A stretch of 64,000 nt of DNA from JBALVT01 sp036960305 (GCA_036960305.1 JBALWA010000015.1:1-64000), one strand, 5' to 3'. Positions 50,387 to 60,621 are shown, counted from the stretch's first letter. The notes: generated by a model not told the origin, from the sequence alone. Program-made: numbers and translations.

Positions 50387-51000
50387 GCCATGAATTGAAT
50401 TTTGCCGCCGGGGACGTCCGTATCCTGGAGGATGAGGCCGTCTTTCAGGGCTACTTCAGTTTACGCCGCGTGACCCTGCAGCATCGCTGTTTTGCCGGTG
50501 GCTGGAGTGAGCCGCTGACCCGTGAAGTGTTTGAGCGCGGAGATGCTGTTGGGGTGCTGCCTTACGACCCGGTCAGCGATTCACTGGTGATGGTGGAACA
50601 GTTTCGCCCGGGCGCGATACGCGGTGACGATAGCCCGTGGATGCTGGAACTGATTGCCGGCATTATCGAGGAGGGCGAGAGCCCAGAGCAGCTCGTTCAC
50701 AGAGAGGCGCGTGAAGAGGCAGACTGCGAGTTAAGCGACCTGGTCCCCATCGCGACCTTTTACCCCAGTGCCGGCGCCTGTACTGAGCAGGTTCGTCTGT
50801 TTTGTGGCCGGGTGAATCGGGCGGGAATTGGCGAGGTTCACGGGCTCAAAGGGGAGGGGGAAGATCTTTTGGTACACGCGGTGCCCAGGCAAGAAGCCCT
50901 GCAGTTACTTGCCGATGACCGTATACCCAATGGCCATACGCTCATCGCCCTGCAGTGGTTGCAGATCCACGGCGACGCCTTGAAGGAACGCTGGAGCTAG
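50383..51000 (+). CDS. nudF: ADP-ribose pyrophosphatase (NUDIX hydrolase)
   Basis: A 205-aa NUDIX protein with the box GIIEEGESPEQLVHREAREE near residue 87, matching G-x5-E-x7-RE-x2-EE. NudF-type sequence EQFRPGAIR precedes the box and YPSAGACTEQVRLF follows it. It hydrolyses ADP-ribose and related sugars. ATG 50383 overlaps the pyrB stop (ATGA). Confidence 0.88.
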   Translation: MSHELNFAAGDVRILEDEAVFQGYFSLRRVTLQHRCFAGGWSEPLTREVFERGDAVGVLPYDPVSDSLVMVEQFRPGAIRGDDSPWMLELIAGIIEEGESPEQLVHREAREEADCELSDLVPIATFYPSAGACTEQVRLFCGRVNRAGIGEVHGLKGEGEDLLVHAVPRQEALQLLADDRIPNGHTLIALQWLQIHGDALKERWS

Positions 51001-51013
51001 CTCCGCCTCGGGT

Positions 51014-52609
51014 ATGACTGAACAATCCCCAGAAACCAAGCCCGTCGCCCGTCCGGGGCTGTTACGCTCCAGTGCGACCGTGGGCGTGATGACCATGTTA
51101 TCGCGTGTGCTGGGCCTGATTCGGGATGTGGCTATCGCCGCCTTTGTTGGTGCCACGGCCAATGCTGACGCCTTTTTTGTCGCTTTCAAAATACCCAATT
51201 TCCTGCGACGCCTGTTTGCTGAAGGTGCCTTTTCCCAGGCTTTTGTGCCGGTGCTGGCTGACTACAAGGAGGAGGGTAGTGTTGAGGCGGTAAAGGCACT
51301 GGTCAACCGGGTTGCGGGTGTTCTCGGCGGTACCCTGCTGTTGATTACCTGTCTGACGATTATCGCTGCACCTTTGGTGGCGGCGATATTTGCACCCGGC
51401 TTTGTCTCGGACCCGGAGAAATACCAGCTAACATCCGAGCTCATTCGAATTACATTTCCCTATCTGTTCCTCATTTCCATGACAGGATTTTGCGGGGCGA
51501 TTCTAAACAGCTATGGGCGTTTCGCCGTGCCGGCATTTACCCCTGTCTTTCTCAATCTCTCGCTCATCGCTTCGGCGGTCCTGGCATCCCCCTGGTTTGA
51601 AGAGCCGGTGTTTGCCCTGGCCTGGGGTGTGTTCCTGGCGGGCGTGATCCAGCTACTGTTTCAATTGCCTTTCCTGTACCGGCTCGATTTGGTTCCGCGC
51701 CCTGTCTGGGATACCCGGGACGAGGGCGTCAGGCGCATTATGACGTTGATGGTGCCCGCGCTGTTTGGGGTCTCTGTCAGCCAGATTAACCTGCTACTGG
51801 ACACGGTGCTGGCGTCATTTTTACCCACCGGCAGCGTTTCCTGGCTGTACTACTCCGACCGCTTGACGGAATTGCCCCTGGGGGTGTTTGGTATTGCGAT
51901 TGCCACGGTCATTCTACCCAATTTGTCTGCCCATAAAGCGGCCTCCCGGGAGGGCCAGTTCCAGCATACACTGGACTGGGCAGTCCGATGTGTGTTGATG
52001 ATAGGTTTCCCCGCTGCCGTCGCGTTAATACTGTTGGCTGAACCTATATTGATCACCCTGTTCCAATACGGCGCACTGACACCGACTGACGTTACCATGG
52101 CCTCATTGAGCCTGCGTGCCTACAGTCTGGGCCTGATGGGCTTTATGCTGATTAAAGTCCTGGCCCCGGGGTATTATGCCCGCAAAAATTTGGTGACCCC
52201 GGTTCGCATTGGGATTATAGCCATGGCTGCGAATATGGTGATGAATGTCCTGTTTGTTTTGCCGTTGATGTATTACTGGAATATTGGCCATGTGGGCCTG
52301 GCTCTGGCGACCAGTCTGTCGGCTTACCTGAATGCGGGCTTGTTGCTTCGAGGGCTTGTGCGCGACGGAATTTATCGCTTTCAGCCCGGTTGGCTGGTCT
52401 ACAGCAGCCGTTTATTGGCTGCCACAGCAGCGATGGCGGCTGTGCTGTGGTTTCTTTTACCCGCCCCGGCGCTATGGCTGGACTGGTCCTGGCAACAACG
52501 GGCCTGGGAAATGGCCCAGCTGTGCGGCCTGGGGGGGCTGGCTTACCTTGTTATCCACCTGCTGGGGGGTACCAGGCTCCGGCATTTGCGCAATCCGCAG
52601 GAATACTGA
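51014..52609 (+). CDS. murJ: Lipid II flippase MurJ (MviN)
   Basis: The 531-aa inner-membrane protein has about 14 hydrophobic segments and the MurJ signature TMLSRVLGLIRDVAIAAFVG near residue 28, FKIPNFLRRLFAEGAFSQAF near 58, and SWLYYSDRLTELPLGVFGIA near 275. It flips lipid II for peptidoglycan synthesis. It begins the conserved run murJ-ribF-ileS-lspA-fkpB-ispH seen in Pseudomonas. Confidence 0.96.
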   Translation: MTEQSPETKPVARPGLLRSSATVGVMTMLSRVLGLIRDVAIAAFVGATANADAFFVAFKIPNFLRRLFAEGAFSQAFVPVLADYKEEGSVEAVKALVNRVAGVLGGTLLLITCLTIIAAPLVAAIFAPGFVSDPEKYQLTSELIRITFPYLFLISMTGFCGAILNSYGRFAVPAFTPVFLNLSLIASAVLASPWFEEPVFALAWGVFLAGVIQLLFQLPFLYRLDLVPRPVWDTRDEGVRRIMTLMVPALFGVSVSQINLLLDTVLASFLPTGSVSWLYYSDRLTELPLGVFGIAIATVILPNLSAHKAASREGQFQHTLDWAVRCVLMIGFPAAVALILLAEPILITLFQYGALTPTDVTMASLSLRAYSLGLMGFMLIKVLAPGYYARKNLVTPVRIGIIAMAANMVMNVLFVLPLMYYWNIGHVGLALATSLSAYLNAGLLLRGLVRDGIYRFQPGWLVYSSRLLAATAAMAAVLWFLLPAPALWLDWSWQQRAWEMAQLCGLGGLAYLVIHLLGGTRLRHLRNPQEY

Positions 52610-52675
52610 CGCTACACCCGGCGCCCGTATTTCGATATACTGCGGCGTTTGGTCTGACAGGGTACACACTCGTTG

Positions 52676-53635
52676 ATGGAGCTGATTCGCGGCCTACACA
52701 ATTTGCGGCCCAGACACCGCGGTTGCGTGGCGACGATGGGTGCCTTTGATGGTGTCCATCTGGGCCACCAGGCAGTCATTCGGCATTTGCTGGATAAGTC
52801 GGCCGAGTACAATTTGCCGTCAGTTGTCATCGTTTTCGAGCCCCTGCCCCGAGAGTATTTCTCTCCGCTAGAGGCCCCGGCCAGATTGATGAGTTTTCGG
52901 GAAAAGTTTCTCGCCCTGGAAACGCTGGGGGTGGACCGGATACTGCGGATCCGCTTTACCGAGCACCTGCAGACGATGTCTGCCCAGGAGTTTATCGATG
53001 ATATTTTTGTCGCGGGGCTGGATGCTCGCTACATCGTGCTCGGGGATGATTTTCGCTTTGGCAATGACCGTGAGGGCGACCTCCCGCTGATGCAGGAGCA
53101 GGGCCGGCGCTATGGCTTTGAGGCGGTACCAACGGCAACGCATGCCAGTGACGATGAGCGAGTGAGCAGTACCCGTATCAGGGAGTCCCTGGCGGCAGCG
53201 AACTTTAGCGAGGCTGAAAAGCTGCTGGGCAGGCCGTTCTCGATTTCGGGCAAGGTGGTTTTCGGTCGGCAGTTAGGTAGGACCCTGGGTACACCGACAG
53301 CCAACCTGGAATTACACCGGTTAAGAGCGCCGCTGAAGGGTGTTTATGCGGTTTCGGTATCGGGGCCGGGAATGGACCGGGTGCCTGGTGTCGCCAATGT
53401 CGGCACAAGACCCACCGTGAATGACAGTATTAAGGCGAATCTGGAAGTGCATTTACTGGATTGGGACCAGGATATATACGGTAAAACGATTGAAGTAACG
53501 TTTTATCACAAGCTCAGGGATGAGAAAAAGTTTGCCTCCGTTGACGAGTTGCGGGATAACATTTCGATAGATAAGGAACAGGCTAGAGCGTGGTTTTCCC
53601 AAAGGGGCAGCGACGACAGCGAAGATTATGAGTGA
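52676..53635 (+). CDS. ribF: Bifunctional riboflavin kinase/FMN adenylyltransferase
   Basis: The 319-aa enzyme makes FMN and FAD. The N-terminal FAD synthetase has MGAFDGVHLGHQAV near residue 21 and SSTRIRESLAAANF near 163. The C-terminal kinase has GRTLGTPTANLEL near 200 and GVANVGTRPTVND near 240. ATG 52676 is preferred over TTG 52673. It overlaps ileS by 8 nt. Confidence 0.95.
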   Translation: MELIRGLHNLRPRHRGCVATMGAFDGVHLGHQAVIRHLLDKSAEYNLPSVVIVFEPLPREYFSPLEAPARLMSFREKFLALETLGVDRILRIRFTEHLQTMSAQEFIDDIFVAGLDARYIVLGDDFRFGNDREGDLPLMQEQGRRYGFEAVPTATHASDDERVSSTRIRESLAAANFSEAEKLLGRPFSISGKVVFGRQLGRTLGTPTANLELHRLRAPLKGVYAVSVSGPGMDRVPGVANVGTRPTVNDSIKANLEVHLLDWDQDIYGKTIEVTFYHKLRDEKKFASVDELRDNISIDKEQARAWFSQRGSDDSEDYE

Positions 53636-56432
53636 TTACAAAGACACATTGAATTTGCCCAAGACGGCTTTCCCTATGAAGGCCAGTCTGGCGCAGCGCG
53701 AACCCCAGCGGCTCAAGCAGTGGCAGGCGATGGGCTTGTACGAAAAAATCCGCGAAGTCAGCGCAGGGCGTCCAACCTTTATCCTGCACGACGGTCCTCC
53801 TTACGCCAATGGCAACCTGCATCTGGGGCATTCGGTTAATAAAATCCTCAAGGACATTATTGTTAAGTCCAAGACCCTCAATGGCTTCGATGCACCCTAT
53901 GTCCCCGGTTGGGACTGTCACGGTCTGCCTATTGAGTTAAACGTGGAGAAAAAAGTCGGTAAGCCCGGTGTGAAGATCAGCCCCGCTGAATTTCGGCAGA
54001 AATGCCGTGAGTACGCCAGCCGTCAGGTAGACGGCCAAAGGGAAGACTTTATCCGCATGGGGGTGTTGGGCGATTGGTCCAACCCCTACCTTACGATGGA
54101 CTTCGAATTCGAGGCCAATATTGTTCGCACCCTGTCCAAAATTGTGGATAACGGACACCTGCACAAGGGCTTCAAGCCGGTGCACTGGTGTATGAATTGT
54201 GGCTCGGCTCTGGCTGAGGCTGAGGTCGAATACCAGGACAAGTTTTCTCCGGCAATTGATGTGGCCTATGCAGCAGTTGATGCGGCGGCATTCAATGCAG
54301 CCTGTGGCAGCGGCTATGAGGGCGAAATCGCGATTCCCATTTGGACCACAACGCCCTGGACCTTACCCGCCAGTATGGCCGTGAGTCTGCACCCTGAACT
54401 GGATTATGTGTTGTTGGCCGGTGACGGCAGGGCTCTGCTGGTCGCTGAGGACCTGGCGGAGTCCTGCGCTAGACGCTTTGGCCTGGAAGACGTGACAATA
54501 TTGGGTCGCTGCAAGGGCGCCGCATTGGACCGGCAGCTATTACAGCATCCTTTCCTGGACCGGCAGGTGCTCGTGGTCCTGGGTGACCATGTGACCACCG
54601 AGGCAGGTACCGGTGCTGTTCACACGGCGCCCGCCCATGGCCAGGACGATTTCGTGGTCGGCAAGCAGTATGATCTGGAAGTCTACAACCCGGTGGGTGG
54701 TAATGGTGTCTACCTGGAAGAAACGGAGTACTTTGCCGGTCAGCATGTATTGAAAGCCAATCCACTGATTGTTGAACTGCTGCAGGAGCGGGGGGTATTG
54801 CTGCACAGTGAGGAATACGAACACTCCTATCCTCATTGCTGGCGGCATAAAACCCCCATCATTTTCAGGGCAACGCCGCAGTGGTTTATCAGCATGGAGC
54901 AGAATCAATTGCTTCAGGGCGCTCTCGCGGCGGTCGAAGATGTTGAGTGGCTGCCCGAATGGGGCAAGGGACGCATTGATAGCATGTTGGCCAGCAGGCC
55001 CGATTGGTGTATCTCCCGGCAGCGGACCTGGGGTGTACCTATTGCTCTGTTTATCCATAAAGAGACCTCAGAATTACACCCTGAGACGCCAAGATTAATG
55101 GAAGAAGTGGCCCTGCGCATAGAACAGCGTGGTATAGAAGCCTGGTTCGAACTGGAGCCGGAAGAGCTGCTGGGCGATGAGGCCGGGCAGTACGAAAAAG
55201 TGACAGACACCCTGGACGTCTGGTTTGACTCCGGTGTGAGTCACGCCTGTGTCCTGCGTCAGCGGGATGGCCTGCGGGCACCGGCTGATTTGTATCTGGA
55301 GGGCTCCGACCAGCATCGCGGCTGGTTTCAGTCCTCCCTGTTAACGGGTATTGGCGCCTATGGTGAGGCCCCCTATAAGGCGGTTTTGACCCACGGTTTC
55401 ACGGTTGATCCTGAAGGCCGTAAAATGTCTAAGTCCTTAGGCAATGTCATTGCGCCCAAGACGGTGATGAATGACCTGGGGGCCGATATTTTACGCCTTT
55501 GGGTGGCGGCCACCGACTACCGTGGTGAGTTGACCGTCAGTGATGAGATATTCAAGCGCACGGCAGATTCCTACCGAAGAATACGCAATACGGCCCGGTT
55601 TTTGTTGTCGAACCTGAGCGGATTTGATCCTGTCGGTGACCTTGTGGCCCCCGCAGACATGTTGTCGCTGGACCGCTGGGTGGTGGACAGAGCTGCGCAA
55701 TTGCAGCGAGAGATTACCGAGGCCTACGACGCCTATCAGTTTCACCTGATTTACCAGAAGCTTCACAACTTCTGCTCCAATGATCTGGGTGGTTTTTACC
55801 TGGACGTTATCAAGGACCGCCAGTACACCTGCAAGGCCGACAGTGTGGCCCGTCGTTCAGCCCAGACCGCCATGTACCATATCGGCGAGGCGCTGGTACG
55901 CTGGATTGCCCCCATTATGAGTTTTACCGCCGATGAGATCTGGGAAAATTTACCCGGAGAGCGGGCGGAGTCGGTACAGCTCAGTCAGTGGTATGAAGGG
56001 CTGGCTACGCTACCCGATGATGCTGCAATGGGGCGGGACTATTGGCAGCAGGCCATGGCGGTACGAGATGCGGTGAACCGGGAAATGGAATCCCAGCGCT
56101 CCCAGGGTGTTTTGCGCGGTTCCCTGGATGCCGATATTACCCTGTATTGTGGCGAGGAAATGCTGGCAAACTTGTCTGCTCTGGGGGATGAGTTGCGGTT
56201 TGTACTGATCACCTCCGGCGCCACTCTGGCGGCCCTGGAAAGCGCTCCCGAAGACAGCGCGGACACCGAATTGGAAACGCTGCGTCTGCGAGTGACTGTG
56301 TCCGGAGATGAGAAGTGCGAGCGCTGCTGGCATCGGCGGCCGGAAGTGGGCGAGATAGCTGAACACCCTGGCCTTTGTGGTCGCTGTGTAGAGAACATCG
56401 ATGGCGCAGGTGAGCAGCGTAATTTTGCCTAG
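53628..56432 (+). CDS. ileS: Isoleucyl-tRNA synthetase
   Basis: A 934-aa class I synthetase with HIGH-type motif PPYANGNLHLGHSVNK near residue 57, KMSKS in GRKMSKSLGN near 601, an editing domain between them (GAVHTAPAHGQDD near 331), and a C-terminal zinc module CERCWHRRPEVGE with CGRC. It charges tRNA-Ile. The last 32 nt overlap lspA. Confidence 0.98.
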   Translation: MSDYKDTLNLPKTAFPMKASLAQREPQRLKQWQAMGLYEKIREVSAGRPTFILHDGPPYANGNLHLGHSVNKILKDIIVKSKTLNGFDAPYVPGWDCHGLPIELNVEKKVGKPGVKISPAEFRQKCREYASRQVDGQREDFIRMGVLGDWSNPYLTMDFEFEANIVRTLSKIVDNGHLHKGFKPVHWCMNCGSALAEAEVEYQDKFSPAIDVAYAAVDAAAFNAACGSGYEGEIAIPIWTTTPWTLPASMAVSLHPELDYVLLAGDGRALLVAEDLAESCARRFGLEDVTILGRCKGAALDRQLLQHPFLDRQVLVVLGDHVTTEAGTGAVHTAPAHGQDDFVVGKQYDLEVYNPVGGNGVYLEETEYFAGQHVLKANPLIVELLQERGVLLHSEEYEHSYPHCWRHKTPIIFRATPQWFISMEQNQLLQGALAAVEDVEWLPEWGKGRIDSMLASRPDWCISRQRTWGVPIALFIHKETSELHPETPRLMEEVALRIEQRGIEAWFELEPEELLGDEAGQYEKVTDTLDVWFDSGVSHACVLRQRDGLRAPADLYLEGSDQHRGWFQSSLLTGIGAYGEAPYKAVLTHGFTVDPEGRKMSKSLGNVIAPKTVMNDLGADILRLWVAATDYRGELTVSDEIFKRTADSYRRIRNTARFLLSNLSGFDPVGDLVAPADMLSLDRWVVDRAAQLQREITEAYDAYQFHLIYQKLHNFCSNDLGGFYLDVIKDRQYTCKADSVARRSAQTAMYHIGEALVRWIAPIMSFTADEIWENLPGERAESVQLSQWYEGLATLPDDAAMGRDYWQQAMAVRDAVNREMESQRSQGVLRGSLDADITLYCGEEMLANLSALGDELRFVLITSGATLAALESAPEDSADTELETLRLRVTVSGDEKCERCWHRRPEVGEIAEHPGLCGRCVENIDGAGEQRNFA

Positions 56433-56919
56433 TTCCGTGGTGCGGGTGCTGTGGTGGTATGGACTGGCTCTGGTGGTGATACTGCTGGATCAGTATACCA
56501 AAGGCCTGGCGACCCAGGGGCTGGAGTACGGTAGGCCGGTGGAAGTTTTTTCCTGGTTTAACCTCACTCTGCAGCACAATACGGGCGCCGCCTTCAGCTT
56601 CCTCAGTGATGCAGGCGGCTGGCAGCGGTATTTTTTCAGCACGGTGGCGATAGTTATCAGCGGGGTATTGGCTGTGTGGCTGTTTAAATTACGAGGGGAT
56701 CAATGGCTACTGGCACTCAGCCTGGGCTTGATTCTGGGAGGCGCCCTTGGGAATCTCTGGGACCGCATGGCACTGGGTTATGTGGTGGACTTTATTTCTG
56801 TTCACTATGGCGGTCGCTATTTTCCGGCATTTAACATTGCGGACTCAGCGATATCAGTCGGTGCGGCCTGTATGATACTGGATAGTTTTGTTTCGCGGGA
56901 AAGCGCGAGCACGCAGTAA
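56401..56919 (+). CDS. lspA: Lipoprotein signal peptidase
   Basis: A 172-aa inner-membrane protease with four hydrophobic helices. The catalytic aspartates lie in YVVDFISVHY near residue 125 and FNIADSAISVG near 146, and the family motif LQHNTGAAFSFL near 56. It cleaves prolipoproteins, which would include the secretin at 25416. The ATG at 56401 lies inside ileS; no later Met precedes the first helix. Confidence 0.96.
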   Translation: MAQVSSVILPSSVVRVLWWYGLALVVILLDQYTKGLATQGLEYGRPVEVFSWFNLTLQHNTGAAFSFLSDAGGWQRYFFSTVAIVISGVLAVWLFKLRGDQWLLALSLGLILGGALGNLWDRMALGYVVDFISVHYGGRYFPAFNIADSAISVGAACMILDSFVSRESASTQ

Positions 56920-56935
56920 GAGGAGCTTTATCGCT

Positions 56936-57391
56936 ATGAACTCGATTGATGTGCCAGTCAGCGAAGGCACGCGTATTTTCCTGAATTTTTCTCTGAGCCT
57001 TGAAGATGGCTCCGAGGTCGACAGCAATTTTGGTGGCGAGCCAGTCAATTTTGTTTTCGGAGATGGTAGCCTGTTGCCTGGGTTTGAACACCTGCTTTTG
57101 GGTATGGGGGCAGGCCAGCGCAATATGTTCACCGTACTGCCTGAGAACGCCTTTGGCCAACCCAATGATAACAATGTGCAATGTATTTCCCGGGATCATT
57201 TTGACGATGATGTCGATCTGGAAATTGGTCTGGTTTTTTCATTTGCCGATGCAGGCGGTGGGGAGTTACCCGGTATGCTTCTCTCCTTCGATGAGGAAGA
57301 GGTGGAGGTGGACTTTAATCACCCCCTGGCGGGAAGGAAAATTCTGTTTGATGTACTGATTCACCGGGTAGAACCTGCGGAGCTGCATTAA
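56936..57391 (+). CDS. fkpB: FKBP-type peptidyl-prolyl isomerase (SlpA/FkpB)
   Basis: The 151-aa protein has the SlyD-like FKBP layout: FSLSLEDGSEVDSNFGGEPV (split domain), then DGSLLPGFEHLLLGM near residue 42, an inserted flap domain, and VEVDFNHPLAGRKILFDVLI at the end. It helps protein folding in the cytoplasm. ATG 56936 is preceded by AAGAGGAG; the frame open to 56888 is inside lspA. It overlaps ispH by 1 nt (TAATG). Confidence 0.92.
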   Translation: MNSIDVPVSEGTRIFLNFSLSLEDGSEVDSNFGGEPVNFVFGDGSLLPGFEHLLLGMGAGQRNMFTVLPENAFGQPNDNNVQCISRDHFDDDVDLEIGLVFSFADAGGGELPGMLLSFDEEEVEVDFNHPLAGRKILFDVLIHRVEPAELH

Positions 57392-58341
57392 TGGACATCC
57401 AGTTGGCGAATCCTCGCGGTTTCTGTGCCGGCGTTGATCGTGCTATTGATATCGTAAACCGGGCATTGGATGTTTTTGGCGCGCCGATCTACGTTCGCCA
57501 CGAAGTGGTGCATAACAAGTTTGTGGTCGAAAACCTGCGTGAGCGCGGGGCATTTTTCGTCGAGGAACTCAGTGAAGTACCAGATGACTGTATCGTGATT
57601 TTCAGTGCCCATGGTGTATCCCAGGCCGTGCGTACAGAAGCGGATGACCGGGGTCTCAAGGTATTTGATGCCACCTGTCCCCTGGTGACCAAGGTCCATA
57701 TGGAAGTCGCAAGATACAGCCAACAGGGCCAGGAATGTATTCTTATAGGTCACAGGGGGCACCCTGAGGTCGAGGGTACGATGGGACAGTATGATCACAG
57801 TAAGGGCGGTAACATCTACCTTATTGAGGATGAGCGCCAGGCTGAAAATTTACAGGTAAGTAATCCGCAGCAGCTGTTCTACGTGACCCAGACGACCTTA
57901 TCCATGGATGATACCGCGCGCGTTATTGATGCGCTCCGCCTGCGATTTCCCGAGATCCAGGGGCCACGTAAAGATGATATTTGTTACGCGACCCAGAATC
58001 GCCAGGATGCAGTCAAAAAGCTGGCAGCAAATTGTGATCTCATGCTGGTCGTGGGATCGCCCAATAGTTCCAATTCCAATCGTCTTCGCGAGCTGGCGGA
58101 ACGCATGGGCGCCGAAGCTTATTTGCTTGATGGGGCCGATGATATCGACCCGCTGTGGTTAAAAGGCAAATCCCGCATTGGCGTAACCGCAGGGGCGTCT
58201 GCCCCGGAGATACTGGTGCAGCAAGTACTCGATGGCCTGTGCGCGCTGGGCGCGGATGCGGCTGTCGAAGTCGAGGGCCGTCCCGAAAATGTCACTTTCT
58301 CCATGCCGCGTGAATTGCGCATAGACGCAACAAATATCTAG
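57391..58341 (+). CDS. ispH: 4-hydroxy-3-methylbut-2-enyl diphosphate reductase
   Basis: The 316-aa [4Fe-4S] enzyme performs the last step of the non-mevalonate isoprenoid pathway. Cluster cysteines are in NPRGFCAGVDRAI near residue 12, DATCPLVTKVH near 96 and the DDICYATQNRQ segment near 197. VVHNKFVVENL and VGSPNSSNSNRL are further family segments. A possible pilus operon starts 106 nt later. Confidence 0.97.
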   Translation: MDIQLANPRGFCAGVDRAIDIVNRALDVFGAPIYVRHEVVHNKFVVENLRERGAFFVEELSEVPDDCIVIFSAHGVSQAVRTEADDRGLKVFDATCPLVTKVHMEVARYSQQGQECILIGHRGHPEVEGTMGQYDHSKGGNIYLIEDERQAENLQVSNPQQLFYVTQTTLSMDDTARVIDALRLRFPEIQGPRKDDICYATQNRQDAVKKLAANCDLMLVVGSPNSSNSNRLRELAERMGAEAYLLDGADDIDPLWLKGKSRIGVTAGASAPEILVQQVLDGLCALGADAAVEVEGRPENVTFSMPRELRIDATNI

Positions 58342-58447
58342 TCTCCCTCGCCTGACCCTTCAAAAATAGGCATTCTTCGCCATATAAAGCCATTCGCTGG
58401 TACTTAGCTGTATCGGGGTTAGTCTTGTTCGTGTAAGGAGGCCGACC

Positions 58448-59011
58448 GTGGACAAGACCAATCGAAAGACTGACAGCAAAGGGTTTACCCTGATCGAGCT
58501 AATGGTGGTAATGGCCATTGCAGCGCTCACACTATTTCTGGCAGCGCCGGCGATGCGTGTGATGATTGACTCGAATCAGTTGCGCACCCAGGCGAGCCTG
58601 CTGATGTCCGCGCTCCAACTGGCGAGGAGTGAGGCCATCATCAGAAACACGCCGGTCAGCCTATGCCCCTCTCAGGCGGCGATAGTATCTTCACCGCAGT
58701 GTTCCGGTAGCTATGCCGATGGCTGGATTATCTTCGCTAACCCCGATCGGGATCGGGTCGTAGACGCCGACAGCGATGAGGTCATCAGTGTTCATGAGGG
58801 GCTGCCTGAGGGCTACACCCTGACCAATCGCACTGCCACACAGGCGGCAAGTGAGATCATTACCTATCTGACCGATGGCTCGTCACGGAAAAATCGCACC
58901 TTGATGTTATGTCCTGCTCCCGGGTCCTCGGCGGCCTCATGGAGTGTGGTCATTAATCGTGTGGGCAGAGCGCGTATGGCGCGGGCGTGGGGCGATTGCC
59001 CGCGACGCTAG
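58448..59011 (+). CDS. fimT: FimT/FimU-type minor pilin
   Basis: The 187-aa prepilin has a leader ending KG and mature FTLIELMVVMAIAALTLF, with a GspH/FimT domain (SALQLARSEAIIRNTPVSLC). The start is GTG 58448 with an excellent AAGGAGG at 58435-58441. It begins a minor-pilin operon that primes type IV pilus assembly and holds PilY1 at the tip. FimU is the close alternative name. Confidence 0.87.
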   Translation: MDKTNRKTDSKGFTLIELMVVMAIAALTLFLAAPAMRVMIDSNQLRTQASLLMSALQLARSEAIIRNTPVSLCPSQAAIVSSPQCSGSYADGWIIFANPDRDRVVDADSDEVISVHEGLPEGYTLTNRTATQAASEIITYLTDGSSRKNRTLMLCPAPGSSAASWSVVINRVGRARMARAWGDCPRR

Positions 59012-59024
59012 AGGAGACGTGAGG

Positions 59025-59618
59025 ATGACTGACACGGCGAGAAGCCAAAAGGGAAGCATCGAAACAGGCTTTGCATTGGTTGAGGTCCTGGTTGCGGTAC
59101 TTGTTTCCGCTATTGGTGTACTTGGACTGGCGGCCATGCAGATCAGTGCAAAGCGCGCAACGTATGAAGCGGCCCAGCGCTCGATAGCGACAAACCTTGC
59201 GGGGGATATGCTGGAGCGTATGCGTAGTAATCCTTCTGCCCTGGCTGCTTATCGCGTGATGGATCTGGCGGGGCCAGCAATCCCCTCGACCCGTAACTGC
59301 AGTATGTCAGTGTGCAGCGCGCTGCAGCTTGCGGCCCACGATTTATTCGAATGGAGGGAGCTATTACAGGGCGTTTCGGAAAGGCTTGAGATTAATGGGC
59401 GCGTCACGGAAGCCGGTGGCCTGGCAGACTCCAGCGCTTGTATTACCCATACGGCCGGTCTGGTGTCGGTTGCGCTCAGTTGGAGGGGAGTTCATGTGAT
59501 GGCCAATCCGATGGAATCAGATTGTGGTAATTCCGATGCAAGGTATGGCCCTTCTTCGGGGCTGCGTAGATCGCTTGTCATGACAAGCTATATCGGGGTC
59601 CAGCGTGTTCAGCCCTGA
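59025..59618 (+). CDS. pilV: Type IV pilus minor pilin PilV
   Basis: A 197-aa prepilin with leader end IETG and FALVEVLVAVLVSAIGVLGLA. The later sequence MQISAKRATYEAAQRSIATN and DMLERMRSNP is typical of PilV. ATG 59025 with GAGGAG upstream is the sensible start; the frame continues upstream only through fimT. Overlap with pilW is 14 nt. Confidence 0.88.
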   Translation: MTDTARSQKGSIETGFALVEVLVAVLVSAIGVLGLAAMQISAKRATYEAAQRSIATNLAGDMLERMRSNPSALAAYRVMDLAGPAIPSTRNCSMSVCSALQLAAHDLFEWRELLQGVSERLEINGRVTEAGGLADSSACITHTAGLVSVALSWRGVHVMANPMESDCGNSDARYGPSSGLRRSLVMTSYIGVQRVQP

Positions 59619-60621
59619 TCACAGCGCGTCCCACGCGGTGGGAAATCAGACGCAGGGTTTCTCCCTTGTTGAACTGATGGTATCAATTCTGCTCGGTGTC
59701 GTAATGTCGCTGGGTTTTGTGAAACTGTACCTTGAGAGCAAGCGCAACTATGTCGCCGAGGAAGACCAGGCACGGCTGCAGGAAAATGGCCGGTTTGCCG
59801 TAAACATACTGAAGCGCGAACTGATGCATGCGGGGTTTTACGCTGGCAGCTATGCGGCTGGGGACAGGGAGCCTGTTGGCATATCCCAGGATTGTGTTGC
59901 CACGGGTCTCTGGGCCCTGGACACCCGTGAAGCAATAGAAATCATTGATAACTACAGTGGATCAGTGCTGACCCATCTGGGTACCGCATTTAGTAATACC
60001 TGCATCGATAAGACGCATATCACACCGGGTACGGATGTTCTGTCGGTAAAGCGCACTGCTGGCGAAGCCACCCTCTCTAACGGCGTGTATAAAAATGGCG
60101 TGAGGGAAGCGAAGCGTACGCAGTGGTATCTGCGAGTGGCAAGCAGTGGCAGCGGCCTGTCCTGGTGGTACAACGATGAGCAGGGTTTCCCGTCGACTGA
60201 TGCCGGCCCGGCAGCGGTGGCTGATTATTGGGAGTATTTCAGTCAGGTCTTTTATATTCGCCAATACTCGGTGGCACCCGGGGACGGAACCCCCGCGCTC
60301 TGCGTTGCCCGCTTGTCTGGCGACGGCATGTCCACGGAGTGTCTGGTGGAGGGCGTGGAAGACATGCAGCTGACATTTGGAATCGATACCAGTGGCGACG
60401 GTATACCCAATGAGTTTCGGCCGGTGCCGGCCACTGCCGGGACTGAGCAGACGACAGTTGCACGGGTACACCTGTTATTGAGGGGGCTGCAGCTTATTGC
60501 TGGCTATCAGAATAGAAAATCCTACCGCCTGGGGTCAAAAACAATTGCCGCCAAAAATGATGCCTATTTGCGCAGGGTTTTGACGACAACAGTTCAGATA
60601 CGCAATGCGACCTCCTCATAA
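59605..60621 (+). CDS. pilW: Type IV pilus minor pilin PilW
   Basis: The 338-aa protein has a leader ending TQG and FSLVELMVSILLGVVMSLGF, then RLQENGRFAVNILKRELMHAGF, typical of PilW. GTG 59605 or GTG 59638 may start it. The C-terminal part holds pilin-like beta regions. It overlaps pilX by 17 nt. Confidence 0.88.
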   Translation: MFSPDHSASHAVGNQTQGFSLVELMVSILLGVVMSLGFVKLYLESKRNYVAEEDQARLQENGRFAVNILKRELMHAGFYAGSYAAGDREPVGISQDCVATGLWALDTREAIEIIDNYSGSVLTHLGTAFSNTCIDKTHITPGTDVLSVKRTAGEATLSNGVYKNGVREAKRTQWYLRVASSGSGLSWWYNDEQGFPSTDAGPAAVADYWEYFSQVFYIRQYSVAPGDGTPALCVARLSGDGMSTECLVEGVEDMQLTFGIDTSGDGIPNEFRPVPATAGTEQTTVARVHLLLRGLQLIAGYQNRKSYRLGSKTIAAKNDAYLRRVLTTTVQIRNATSS